Positions 32,901 to 43,206 of a stretch of 64,000 nucleotides of DNA are shown piece after piece (position 1 is the stretch's first letter; each line of letters begins with the position of its first letter). Source of the DNA: Amphiura filiformis (Eukaryota > Echinodermata > Ophiuroidea > Amphilepidida > Amphiuridae). The notes under the pieces were generated by a model, which made no database searches, was not told the origin of the DNA, and saw nothing but the letters and a program-made list of their open reading frames with translations. Position numbers and translations under genes: made by a program. The DNA lies in contig NC_092644.1 in assembly GCF_039555335.1 (NCBI RefSeq), positions 52,479,365-52,543,364 of the forward strand, read 5' to 3'.

Positions 32901-34430
32901 CAAAAAGGTTGACCTTTTTGTATTTCGATGGTTTGAAAAATTGAAGAACAACAAAAAGGATAATAGACGCTAGCCAGCCTCAAAAACTGTATTTATAATT
33001 ACATTTGTTTCACAATTTTCCAACATTTTTGGACAATTTCCTCGCCCTTTTTTGCTGTAAAATTATTTCCCTTCCCTTCTTCTTTTGCCGCCCCTTCCAT
33101 TTTGCCGCCCTCTGCTCGCGCCCCAGGGTCCCCACTCCTAATACCCACGTGAACACTGCTGATGAAGTCAACCGATGGTTGATGAAACGTCTATAAACGT
33201 AAGTTTTGACTGGTTTTGATGTCGTGATGAAATTCTTTAAGGTGATTGGTCAATTGTTGTAACTAGCTTGCGAATCAAAGATCTCTATGATGTATCGTGA
33301 AGCTCTCATTGAAACACACATAATAGGGCAATGCTAATCTAATTACAATATCGCCGAGGCGTTTGTGACAGCTAAAAAGATCACTAACTGAACCTAGTAA
33401 TAGATTGAGAACTTTGTGTTGTTGAGCTGTTATGTCCTATTTTGTCTTTGATACACGGCTTTCGGCTTAACCACTAGTATGTTTATGATTTTTATAATTC
33501 TCCGGATGAGCAAATAAACTGAATATTCTTTCAGCATTGTTCAGCGGCGAGACTCATATTATATTTGTGGATTGATATAAAATAGCATACATGTACGCAG
33601 TTGGGAGCATTACAGCGATATGCAGCCGTACTGTCAATGTACCACTTTTTGGCTTCTACCTTTAAAAGCATGCAAGCTATATTGATACCGAGAACGAGAA
33701 GATTTGCCCCTTCATTTTGCATACCACTTTGTCAAATTGTTTTTTCTCATTTCTTTAAAAAATGCAAAAACAAATGCAAAAACAAATGCAATGGGTGTAG
33801 TACCACCTTAAATACAATAAAATACATCTTTTGGTCATTGTTTCACATTCATATCTTTTTCCGTTGTCGAGAAACTCAAATTATTGATTTCCGGAAATCT
33901 TCGTTATTTTCCGGAAAATGGGGGATTTGAATAAAACCAGCTATAAAAGACCAATAAACTCACATTTTAATGTTTTTTGTTGCATTAGGTTACAGAACAC
34001 TGTTCTTTTGCATTTAAAACCTAAAAATACCATTTAAAAAAATTAATTTTGTCAAAATTTAGCAAAAACCGAAATTTTATGAATCCCGATAATTGACAAT
34101 TATTTTGGTCATTTTGGTAATACACTACGCTAACTTCGCTAAGTGAGCTTTACGCGACGCGACTGGCTCTCTTTCGTGTGATAAAGTTTAGGACTTATTG
34201 ACTTATTTTCAACCAACCTACTTTTACATACCCAATATATTTCCCAATCCAACAAACAAGCTACAACAGAGTCCAACAATTGCAGACGTAGAATTGAGAT
34301 CGGTGATGAAAGAGATGTAGAAAACACCTAAAGATTTATCGACTCCAGCTTTCAGGAAGGTTAAGACGAAGCGAGAAAATACAACGAGAAACCCCCGTGC
34401 ATTTATATGGTTAACTTGTGAAGTTTCCAT
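29801..34430 (-). CDS. SLC16A: SLC16/monocarboxylate-transporter-like MFS protein, copy A (complete)
   Basis: Four exons on the minus strand: 34430-34232, 32500-32360, 31126-30332, 29928-29801. They join in frame to 1263 bases (420 residues plus stop). The product is a multi-spanning carrier of the major facilitator superfamily, most like proton-linked monocarboxylate transporters: a short N-terminus, 12 likely helices, and a basic C-tail RRRRKQYTSL. Landmarks: KSLGVFYISF (TM1), AVGGLLSAVGFGICC, YFPQLFATVNGISLTGGAIG (TM4-5), RLIREYGWRSTLALIAAF, GGKGLLLGRLGSG, VGICVGAQFPLAM. The TM1 DG(G/S)(W/F)GW motif is absent (ARGFLVVF) and the YF-x-KRR part of the TM5 motif is YFPQLF, so substrate and proton coupling may differ. 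It faces SLC23 tail to tail. Substrate unknown. Confidence 0.85.
30332..31126 (-). CDS. SLC16A: SLC16-like copy A exon 3
   Basis: A 795-base exon, the same length in copies B and C, coding most helices from GVGQAFTQVQSIEPLNWYF to GIGNILAGPITG. The acceptor is gtattacag and the donor GTGAGT on the minus strand; phase 1 in and out. Confidence 0.9.
31127..32359 (-). other. SLC16A: SLC16-like copy A intron 2
   Basis: 1.2 kb, AT-rich. At 31195-31240 it aligns with the B and C introns and shows the site without the 639-base element seen in B. No gene. Confidence 0.6.
32360..32500 (-). CDS. SLC16A: SLC16-like copy A exon 2
   Basis: GPFTMILEGTLNVRQMVAVG, GLLSAVGFGICCVTPNVPGL, AFGMAMAG. Position and GGLL...G spacing match TM2-TM3 of the family. 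The acceptor is ttatgtgcag; the in-phase donor is GTCGGT after 32360. A GTAAAG five bases on would break the frame. Confidence 0.82.
32501..34231 (-). other. SLC16A: SLC16-like copy A intron 1
   Basis: Contains a repeat shared with the window start (32739-32790), a hammerhead-like motif (33159-33191) and short 'caaatgcaaaaa' repeats at 33760-33795. No gene. Confidence 0.6.
33159..33191 (+). other. hammerhead-like motif, lone copy
   Basis: CTGATGAAG (33159-33167), a perfect 6-bp hairpin TCAACC-GAT-GGTTGA (33168-33182), T, then GAAACGTC (33184-33191). This is the conserved core layout of a hammerhead ribozyme (CUGANGA, stem II, GAAA), but stem III would be minimal and one extra base precedes stem II. 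Self-cleavage is not shown. Confidence 0.45.
34232..34430 (-). CDS. SLC16A: SLC16-like copy A exon 1 (start codon)
   Basis: Minus-strand ATG at 34430-34428. METSQVNHINARGFLVVFSR, then FVLTFLKAGVDKSLGVFYIS, then ITDLNSTSAIVGLCCSLFVG. KSLGVF is the typical TM1 end of monocarboxylate transporters. The donor is GTATGT; phase 1 out. No matching exon exists next to copy B, and for copy C it would lie outside the window. Confidence 0.82.
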
Positions 34431-34599
34431 GTGATCAAGTCAATAGTTTCTGTGAGCACTTTGTGAACATGAGTAACTAATTAACCAGATCTGAAAAGAT
34501 AAACAGAGACAAACAATACAAGATCAAAAGCAAACAATTCACACAAACTTGTTTTACTATTTTTTTGTTTTTGATGGTTTGTTCGAATGAACTGGATTG

Positions 34600-34850
34600 T
34601 TTCAAGTTATGATTGGTTTTGGTCACGTGGTTTCCTATCATCCTGGCTAAGCCCTTGATTGACGTCATTACCGATACCTTTGTCTGTATTCTTTGTTAGA
34701 AACTTAAAACTTGTGGAAAGCAGTTTCGGTTTTCATTTCAGTTGCTGACATAATCGTGTGACCCCAGAATCAATTGGTTTGAAGTTACCTTGATCAAAGT
34801 ATACAAAGGAAGTTTTTAAATTTTGCAGTGCAATATTCACGAGCAGGAAA
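34600..34850 (-). promoter_or_regulatory. putative 5' flank of copy A, repeated three times in the window
   Basis: The block with 'ggtcacgtggtttccta', 'ttgattgacgtcatta', 'gatacctttgtctgta' and 'ttggtttgaagttacctt' recurs at 36220-36480 and 51240-51460 in the same orientation. It starts about 170 bases upstream of the copy A start codon, so it may be promoter or 5' UTR sequence carried along in the duplications. TGACGTCA-like and CACGTG words are present but binding is unproven. Confidence 0.45.
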
Positions 34851-35085
34851 TCCAACAATCGAAAGCGTGGTGTAGATATTCAAATAATCCTTGGATTATT
34901 TCTCTGTGAAAAAATATAGACCATCAAAATATTTCTTCCCGATATTACAAAAGAATAGACACCCAATTGATGTACACATCAAATTCATTATGCATATCGC
35001 ATACGGAATAATCGATTGAAGCTATATATATGACTTCTGATATAGGCTAGTTGCCTTTTATTCAAGTTATTTATTGCACACAAAA

Positions 35086-35336
35086 AGGCGAAAGGTGGAG
35101 GGATGTGGGGGGGGGGGGTGTTTGTGTGTGTGAAGGGACTTAGGGGAGAGTGAAAGAGAAACAGAGGGGAGAAATTGGATTAGAAGATGAAAGGGAAGGA
35201 AGGGATAGGAGAGCTCGAGGGGGGAGAGGTAGGGGGAGAGGTAAGGGAAAGAAGAACAAGACACTGGGGAGAGTAGGAGAGGGAATAGGGAAAGAGGAGG
35301 TAATTTAGGTGAGGTGATAGGGGAGCCTAGGTGAGA
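35086..35336 (+). repeat. 250-base polypurine tract
   Basis: Almost only G and A on the plus strand, with G runs of up to about 13 (35107-35118) and many GGGG groups. The minus-strand ORF here (Pro/Ser/Leu-rich) is an artefact. It could form triplex or G-quadruplex structures (inference). Confidence 0.8.
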
Positions 35337-35587
35337 TGTATGTGTTTTGCTTTCCGGGGACAAAAAGCTAATTTATAATCAAATCATATCAATTATCATC
35401 GCTTATATCTCATACAAACAAACAAACAAACCAAAAATTTTATATCGCTTATGAATGCACCAGTCACCGTGTACGCGTGTGATTGATATCCGATCCATAT
35501 ATATATTTGTTTCTTCAACATAACAAAACACAAAGGCTGATAAAGCCGATAATATGCTTAGCACAATCATGACAATAGGCAATTATA

Positions 35588-36107
35588 TACAGTAAGCAAA
35601 AGAATTAAGGTACCAGTTGTGTTCACCCCTGTATATCCTAAGTAAAGACCAATGTGTAAAAATTAAAACAAGCAGCCGATGCCTGTGCTCTTTAGCTCTG
35701 ATTCAAGACCTTATTTGTTGGAATTGGTTGAGAATTAAAGAAACGGTGATCCAAAACCTAATGAAGATACGAAATAAAAAAAATTGCACTTTTGTGTTCT
35801 AATCAATGAAAGCACGACGGTAGTTTTTCGTGCTAATCAATGAAAGCGCGGCGCTAGTTCTCTTGTTCGTGTACAAATCAATAGGGCATGTAATGTGGCA
35901 AACTGCAACTTCTAAATTTGCATCTTCCTTGGGTTTTTGGATCGTCGTGTCTTTATTCCTCGAACAATTTCAACGAATGAGGTCTTAAATTCGAGCTAAA
36001 AGATACAGCTATTGGCTGTTGGTTCCAATTATAACATATCTGTCTTTGTTTAGGATATACAGGGGGTGAACGTAACTGGTACCTTAATTTTTTTTTGGCT
36101 TACTGTA
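35588..36107. mobile_element. 520-base Tc1/mariner-type MITE
   Basis: Ends TACAGTAAGC...GCTTACTGTA with TA at both outer edges. Terminal inverted repeats run about 50 bases through 'aattaaggtaccagtt.tgttcaccc.ctgtatatcc'. CAGT-start plus TA duplication is typical of Tc1/mariner-derived MITEs. No transposase. Confidence 0.85.
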
Positions 36108-36219
36108 CTTTGACCAATGAGGTATAAAGTAGAAATTATGTTTGCAGACAAGATCTGCTCCCAGGAATCTGCTCCTATTTTTAATCTCTTGATTTTTGGT
36201 TTCTGAACAAAAGATAAAC

Positions 36220-36480
36220 TAAACCTCAGAACATATCGGTCGTTTTAAGTTATGAGTATTAGGATTGGTTTTAGTTTTAATACTTGACTGACGTCATTAT
36301 CGATACCTTTGTCTGTACTCTTTGCTAGAAACCTAAAACTCGTAGAAAACAGCTTCAGTTTTCATTTCAGTTTGTTACATTATCGTGTAAACGCAAAATG
36401 AATTGGTTTGAAGTTACCTTGATCAAAGCATACACAAGAAGTGCAATATTCACGAGCAGAGAAATCAAACATGTTAATAT
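36220..36480 (-). repeat. second copy of the SLC16-like upstream block
   Basis: Matches 34600-34850 over 'gactgacgtcattatcgata', 'cctttgtctgtactctttg', 'ttcagttttcatttcag' and 'gcaatattcacgagcag'. No SLC16 exon follows it, so it is a partial duplication. Confidence 0.6.
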
Positions 36481-37019
36481 ACATTTAAAAGGGTTGGTAA
36501 GAAAATCCATTCAGTGTTGCGTGTCCTATACCGTCTGACTTATACTTATCATAGACTACCGGCAGTGCCTGATAAAAAAAAGTGGATTATCCGTCAAAGT
36601 ACGTGAGCCACACAGACTGCAGCTACTCAGTGGGCTCACGCAGCACTGTGTTCAAAATTCCGATGCATCGTGAACAAAATGGTTATTTGAGCTATATCAG
36701 GAGACGCGGTCATTATACTTTTCAATATTAACCTGCAATTTATGTTCTGTGATTGGATTAAACACATCCCGTCTATTGATGAGGGAATGAATATATTTTA
36801 ATACCAAATATTTTTACCAATTTCATCTTTTATTACCTTAGTTATTCGTTCGGAACCACGACTTTATAAATCTCAGTTTAATATAAATATTAATATAGAT
36901 ATAAATATAATTTATACTACTCATCAACTCGGTGACATGTGAATGACTGTTGTATGGCATTTACTTTTGGACAATGCCCTTTTTTTAAACCTTTTCGAAG
37001 GTGTTTCTAGAAGTAAAAT

Positions 37020-37560
37020 GTCACAGATTTTTGAGGACTATTTTGGAATTGGTTTTAACAAAACTTGAGCAACTTTGAAATTTGACCACTATATAAGCTT
37101 ATCAACATTTCAACTTATTCCGATTTTGGCAAAAATGGTAGCAAATTGTTTGTGTAGCTGCGTAGAACCAGAAAAAGAATAGTTTTGCCTATCTACTGTG
37201 TTCCCTTACTGAGATAGAGTGCAAACAAGGTCAATTGCCATTGGGTGGCCATCGACCAATGTTGATCTCTGACTTCCATTGTATGTAAGAAGTAAAGTAA
37301 ACAGTTTAGAAGGTAAGTTCTATACCGTTTCTTGATTCTTATATCAAGATGAGCAATTTGCCACCAAAAAAACATGTCATTTTGCCTAAAAATAAGGTTT
37401 TGTAAGATAAGTCAATAACAATAGATCGTAGATAGCACAAACTATACATTTTCTTAATCCTTGTCATCAGACGAGTAGTTTGATATCTCTCTCAATAAGA
37501 TCAATTTACCCTTGTGTGACCTTTCGTGACCTCTAGCAAAAAACATACCCTACAATTTGA
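37020..37560. repeat. dispersed repeat family member
   Basis: Related to 10140-10860 ('tgagcaactttgaaatttgacc', 'aaactatacattttcttaatcc'). No coding potential. Confidence 0.5.
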
Positions 37561-37811
37561 GTCCACTACCCCCTAGTAGTGATCCGGATGGTCTATCCTT
37601 AGACCTCATGGTAACAAATATTGGTAGCCATGGGTGTTGAAATCAATCCTTAATTAAGGCCCGTATGAGATTTAGCTCATAGACTACATTGTTCACTAGC
37701 GATGGGCATGGTCACAGATAGCTAAAGATTTGGCCTTGGGAAGTGTTCATAAACCTTTTGGTTGGAAAATATAGGCGGGCAAATGAATTTCGGATCCTAA
37801 AAATCCAGTCC

Positions 37812-38127
37812 TTAAAAGGGCATTTCGTGATCCAGAGCCTCATCCCCCAATTAACAACAAAAAAGTTGAGATTTTTATACCACTGGATACCTCTGGCTAC
37901 ATAATGTTTATGTACCAAATATTTCTTGCAGATTAATTCGTTTAGCAAAAATATCGCCTAATTTGAATTTAACAGTGGCCAATGGAGCAGTGTAATGCAC
38001 ATAATCATGCATAACTCGCAAACGCAAAATCGGAATCAACTGAAATTTTGGGGATGGGTTTTTTTCGTGGATATCTACTAAAAATGTCATAAAAAGAGCA
38101 TGCTAGGATCACGAAATCCTCCTTTAA
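37812..38127. mobile_element. MITE-like element, copy 2 (TTAAAAGGG...CCTTTAA)
   Basis: Reverse-oriented relative of 779-1026, with the same ends (CATTTCGTGATCC and GGATCACGAAATCC) and interior, plus about 65 extra bases. Confidence 0.7.
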
Positions 38128-38129
38128 TA

Positions 38130-39440
38130 GGAGGGAGCCAAAAAACTGAGGGTAAAACTATGGGGTACAATGTTCAACAATTAATGTTAAGTATTCAATT
38201 GTATACGTTCAAGCTTCAAATCAACAAATCCCCGTACTTTACAATTTGGGTAGACCATGCCATAGTCGAATTTTGATAAAAATTATGTTATTATTAATCA
38301 TGATGAACGTATTCCGTTGAACTCGAAATTATACTGATGTTTATTAAACATGTTAAAATTAAAGTGTTCAATAGTAAAATAGTCATAAAGAGTTTTATAA
38401 TTAGATGATTAGTAACAATAAAAGTTATTGAATGCAACATATCTTGCATACTTATAATGGCTCACTTCAAAACTGAACAATTCTGATTTTGGAATCTAAC
38501 CAGTTTATTGATTGCGAAAACCCGAGTACAAAATCCACTTGGGAAGCTAACAAACAGAGGGAGTATGGTGACTGAAAATATCAGATGTGAAGATCTATCA
38601 ATTGCACACAAATTAATACAAATCAGCGTTTTATGCTTAAATGTAATAGCCAAATGGGCAAGTGGACTATGGAGAAGTCTACAATGTGGGTAATACTAAA
38701 ACTATAATGAGTAACAACTCGAAATGGTCATTTTTAGCTGAACAACACATGATCAAAGTGCGTATTATACTTGGCGGTGGTTTCAGTGCTGTGGCTTGGT
38801 TGGTGTTTGAATATTAGTCTAATTACCTCTCTTCTCGATTTGATTAATTTCAACTGTGGTTAAAAATTCGCCTGTTTTCGCCATTTAAACCTTACCTTAT
38901 ACACTGCAGCATCTTGGTTGCCCACGCCAAGCTCATGTTCACCAAAATCACCAAAGGAAGTTAGGAACCTGCACTTCTTTATAACATTATTTGTCCATCG
39001 AATTCAAAAGCATTGCAATGATTTCCTCCAAAAATGACCATAAAAAGCTAAGTAAATGATACCACTATCGACAAATATCATGTACGTCAACAAAATAACA
39101 TGACGTCATGCACCATATGGTTGTCTTTATTTTCATACCATATACTATAATAGACCTTTGCCGACAGTTTAACGCTCCATGATCATAAACATGTTATAAC
39201 GATTTTATTAAAAGGATTGGCAGGATATTTTTATTGCCTGGGTTTATGGCCTATGTGTTGGGGTGTGTTACGTTTTCATCCTCAAGCATCAACCTAGCCT
39301 GGGAATTCTAGTGTACAAAATATTATAACGCTCTTGTTATCAGGTGTGCCAGATGTTTGTAGCTGTTTGTGTTGTGTTAGGGGTGTGTTTAACGTGGACC
39401 GTAATCTGACTTTTACCGCTAAATGACGCGCCGTCGATCC
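38130..39440. other. unassigned AT-rich stretch
   Basis: No gene, RNA or clear repeat seen. A CATGACGTCATG palindrome lies at about 39100-39111. Confidence 0.4.
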
Positions 39441-39444
39441 ACGG

Positions 39445-41620
39445 TTATCGGAATGATACAGTGCAGCGTGTCCACCAAATGGAATTCTGAAGATGATAGT
39501 CACAGTACCCAAGGTTCTCTTTCGCCTTATCTCTGAACAAATACCAAACCCTGAAGGATTCAGCTAACTGAAATTTGTTTAGCAAAGTAAGAACACAATT
39601 TGGCGCATCAGCTTTCCATAAAACTGTAGTATCGTTATGAAATACCTTAAGAACCTGTGTCTCTAAAAGTTTCCAAAACCTATCATAATTGGGGTCAAAT
39701 GAATGTTTTGACCAGACTAATTTCTGAGCTTGTGAAAAAGCCTCAACGTCAATCATACGCAACCCTCCATCACTGTAGTCATTCAATAAATAATTTCTTT
39801 TAACCCTGTCATTCCCACCATTCCAAATAAATTTAAAAAACAAAGTGTTCAATCTCTTAAAAAATGACTTAAGAATTGTAATACACAAAACCGAAAATAA
39901 GTATAAAAGCTGTGGCTGCAAAAGCCTCTTTATCACAGTAATTTTACCAATTAAAGACAAACTTCTTGAACGCCAACAACTCAAAATTTGCTGAATTTGA
40001 GTCAATTTAGGAATAAAATTTAACTCGTACAAAGCATTCACATGTAATGCAAAATGAATACCAAGTGTTTTAAAGGTATTCTCTTTCCATACAAGACCCT
40101 CATTGCTGAGGGGCTTAAATTCATTACCCTTCAACCTACAATGTACCAATATGAATAGCCTCAGATTTAGACATATTTATCTTGCATCCAGATAACCCAG
40201 CAAAAGTCCTAAGAGAATCAACAAATTTCTAAATGACTCAAAATCCCCATGCAAAAAACAAGTTGTGTCATCAGCCAAAAGACTAAATTTTTTCTCAACA
40301 TCACCAATCTTAATGTCATTGATGTTCTCATTGCTCCTGATTGAAATTGCGCAAATTGATCGATAGCGCAAAGAAACAACATAATTTTATAATCTGTATT
40401 AAGAAGCGAAATAGGGCGATGATTTTTCACAAAGAGAGGATCCTTATCTTTTTTTGGAAGTAAGGTAATTACACCATTGCGTTGTGAACTAGACATGAAA
40501 CCTTGCTCAAAAGAGTAGTGATAACAATTTAAAAGCATGTCGCAAATGTCATTGAAAAAACAATGTAAAACTCAGCCATACTGCAGTTACTGTCCGTTTT
40601 CCTATACACAATACACAGTGCTCTTACCATTGACGCGTGACCTCTACAAATAGCGTACGTTAGAAGTATGGGGATTTGCCTAGTTAACGTCGCTGTGTGA
40701 AAAATAACCGGCCAATATTAAAAGTACTCTTCTAAAATTCTAGAAAATATAGTTTTGTAACATGTCCTAAATTTTTAGCTAATTTAGATGTTTGGAAATA
40801 TGCGTACTTTGGTGTTTTAGGAAGGATATAAACGACAGATAACACCAAAAAATATGAAGAAATTATTTCCAAACCGTATTTTCAAGAATGCTGGTTAACA
40901 AAAAGCAGACCGTTGTCTCATTTCGTGAACAAAGGTCCACATACCATTGTTTCCTTGCGTTTCCTTTATAATCGGTTACCCAACTGAAGCTATAATACCA
41001 GCTCATTGTGATACCGCACATGTAAAACAGACACATGTGCACAACCAGAGAAGATCTGATTTAATCAGTTGAGCTGTTTTCAATGAGTGTTATCTTGGAT
41101 TAATAGCTTTTAATGGGGTTAAGTCCTGCAAAGTTCGTGGTGAATTCTACTGTAGCCATGACTGCATCATGCTGGCAGACCATCATAGCCTGGGCTACGA
41201 TTCATATTCAACGACTTCAAAGAAGTTAAAATTTCAGCTTTGGAAATAGGCCTATTCAGCTTATCTTTACTTTCATCCATAAATTGGGGAATATCAAGTT
41301 TATCTAAATATAAAAGTATATTATCCTTATTGCTAGGAGAAGATTTGGAAGTGTACAAGGTTTCATAAAAAAGAGTGTAATTCATTGAGAATATCTTTCT
41401 TATCTGAAATGATGGAGCCGATATCCTTTTTCAAAATATGAATATTTTTCTTCTCACTGGATTGTTTCTCAAGATTACAAAAATATCTGGAACTTTTTTC
41501 ACCATGCTCTAAAAAGTGCAAATTCTTGTCGATGGGGACCCACGCCCCGTCCACTTTGGGTCCCGCCCCATACAGGCTCCCACGGTAAAAATCCCAGCTA
41601 TGATGCCCTTGCCACATCTT
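39445..41620 (-). mobile_element. L1/Tx1-like LINE fragment, inactive, with an insertion
   Basis: Minus-strand order: [20 protein letters not shown] (41620 side), ILTSLKSLNMNRSPGYDGLP, a break, NGVITLLPKKDKDPLFVKNH with RPISLLN, ADDTTCFL, then RSRSLSLIGKITVIKRLLQP, FFKFIWNGGNDRVKRNYL and GGLRMIDVEAFSQAQKLVW. These are reverse-transcriptase and C-terminal blocks of L1-group elements of the Tx1 type. Frames break repeatedly. About 600 unrelated bases at 40575-41170 split the protein between GLPA and EFY. The 5' edge lies against the SLC23 exon 10 copy. Confidence 0.82.
40575..41170. mobile_element. ~600-base insertion inside the L1/Tx1-like LINE
   Basis: Non-coding sequence that interrupts the LINE reading between GLPA and AEFY. 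'gcagt.atggct' words occur at both edges (minus strand), possibly a target duplication. Element type unknown. Confidence 0.5.
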
Positions 41621-41668
41621 CTTATCATTTCGTTCTTACCCACAAAACTTCAATGTTTTCACCCATAG

Positions 41669-41764
41669 GAATCCTTGAATTAGATCAAGTCATTGTTGTT
41701 CTGCTCACTACTGGAATATTTATTGGAGGTCTTTTGGCATTCATCTTGGATAACATAATACCTG
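41669..41764 (+). pseudogene. SLC23A: second copy of SLC23 exon 10
   Basis: 96 bases, same length, phase and splice sites (tttcacccatag, GTAAGG) as 24139-24234, with only a few changes (GGV to GGL). Together with 42307-42515 it is the only SLC23 sequence here; no exons 1-9 precede it. It may be a duplication remnant or an alternative 3' end of the upstream gene, because phases are compatible with exon 9. Confidence 0.8.
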
Positions 41765-42306
41765 GTAAGGCAGGGCTGTTATGGTTTTAAAATCCATGAA
41801 GGTTATTAAAGATGTGGATTTGTCGATTCTGAAAATGAAATATTTCATGGATTATACTTCATTCTTTAATATATTCTCCTTTGTATTGGTAAAGCGCCCA
41901 AGTAAGACGCGAAATGGTTTGGCCTAATCCTGGGACTAGTATTGGCTGAGTCAAAAGCTGTTCTTTTGGTCCATACGCATCATCGGTGAAGGAATCAAAT
42001 AACAGGCTTAATTACAATATAATTGTTTAAGGGGAGCTTGAACTAGTGCTGTTTAAACTGCAATATGGAAACAGATACACGCAAAAGGAATGGTATGAAT
42101 TCTATAAAGAAGATCCCAGACCTATGGAAATATTAGATTATTGGCTTCTTTGACTGATTGCCCATAATGTACAATATTAAGTATGCTACATTGTTTCTAG
42201 TTAAATGGCTACTATAGCTCCTACTATCCCACTTGTCTTCAGGTTAATGGGAAATTCGTAATCAAAGAAAACTGCACATATTCCATTGTGTTTAACATTA
42301 TTTTAG

Positions 42307-42515
42307 GAACTATCGAAGAACGAGGCTTAGTTGCATTTTCACGACAGTACAAAGAGGACGATGATGGAATAAACTCCTTGGATGTATACGATCTTCCCTT
42401 TGGTATGACACTTCTGCGACAGTGGAAATGGACACAGTATATCCCATTTAGTCCGACGTACGCAAGGAAGAGAATAATAGTTGACGAAAAGGATGGTATA
42501 ATGTGGGAACTGTAG
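42307..42515 (+). pseudogene. SLC23A: second copy of SLC23 exon 11
   Basis: Same acceptor and start as 25826 ([18 protein letters not shown]...). It is conserved through [15 protein letters not shown], then a net one-base loss moves it into another frame and it stops at TAG 42513-42515, about 8 codons early. The 3' flank still matches the original for some 100 bases. The intron between the two copied exons is 542 bases, against 1591 in the original. Confidence 0.8.
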
Positions 42516-42734
42516 AGACGAATGAAAACGGGGTTTAACAACCTCGTGATATTTGGTCCTGTGTTATACACCCGAGTACCTTTTGTGTTACTTCTAACAT
42601 GTCATCTCGCACTTGGTTTTATTAAATTTGTCACTATCTTTAACATTTACTCTTTAATGACAGTAAAAACTGTAATGTGATTTAGTTTGATAGAATTGAA
42701 TAGAATTAACAAAAATTCAACTAACCTTGTTTTT

Positions 42735-42775
42735 TCAATGTGTGACACACATCTTCATCAAGTCCTATGATGTTG
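42735..42775 (-). other. hammerhead-like motif, degenerate
   Basis: Minus strand: CTTGATGAAG, then an ATGTGTG-TCA-CACAT hairpin, then TGAAAA. One base differs from CTGATGA. It is paralogous to 42893-42923. Confidence 0.35.
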
Positions 42776-42892
42776 AGATGGACTTGCCCTTTTGTTAATC
42801 ATTGAGAGGCCATCCAAATCAAGAAGAAATGGACAGAACTAAATCGCGACCACAAGTTTAAACTGACTTTCAGCACACAAACTAATTTTTAA

Positions 42893-42923
42893 TTTTCGTC
42901 GTGTGACACACATCTTCATCAGG
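42893..42923 (-). other. hammerhead-like motif
   Basis: Minus strand: CTGATGAAG, hairpin GTGTG-T-CACAC, GA, CGAAAA. Same layout as at 33159 and 43166. Confidence 0.4.
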
Positions 42924-43013
42924 AGAAGTCCTATGATCAGTGAATAGATTCATCAGGTTTGTACTTCAAATCAATTGGTAATTTTTTCGTGTCAAAACCA
43001 GTAAGTTTTTACT

Positions 43014-43206
43014 TACTATAATATTTCGTCCATCTCGTCCAAGGACTTCATCAGATATGAGCATCTGATCCACTTTTTCAAGGAAACTGGCTTCCGGTTG
43101 TGTGTAGTCTCATTTACAGTCTTCAAAGGTTTCTACAAAAAGGAAAGTGGAACAGATGCTCACATCTGATGAAGTCCTCCGAAGAGATGGACGAAATATT
43201 ATAGTA
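43014..43206. repeat. 193-base palindrome with a hammerhead-like motif in each arm
   Basis: Left arm 43014-43075 and right arm 43143-43206 are inverted copies. Right arm (plus): CTGATGAAG at 43166, GTCC ... GGAC as a possible stem II, then GAAATATT (to 43199). Left arm (minus): CTGATGAAG at 43054, GTCC ... GGAC, GAAATATT. Outside the arms lies another short hairpin (gtaagtttttacttac, 43001). In the right arm CACAT before the motif could pair with ATGTG after it, as stem I. Confidence 0.55.

Larger units (their letters stand above)
34431..41668. other. intergenic region, copy A upstream to SLC23 exon 10 copy
   Basis: Holds the presumed copy A 5' region and its duplicate (34600-34850, 36220-36480), a polypurine tract (35086-35336), a mariner-type MITE (35588-36107), repeats at 37020-37560 and 37812-38127, an unrecognised AT-rich stretch (38130-39440) and an L1/Tx1-like LINE (39445-41620). 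Confidence 0.6.
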
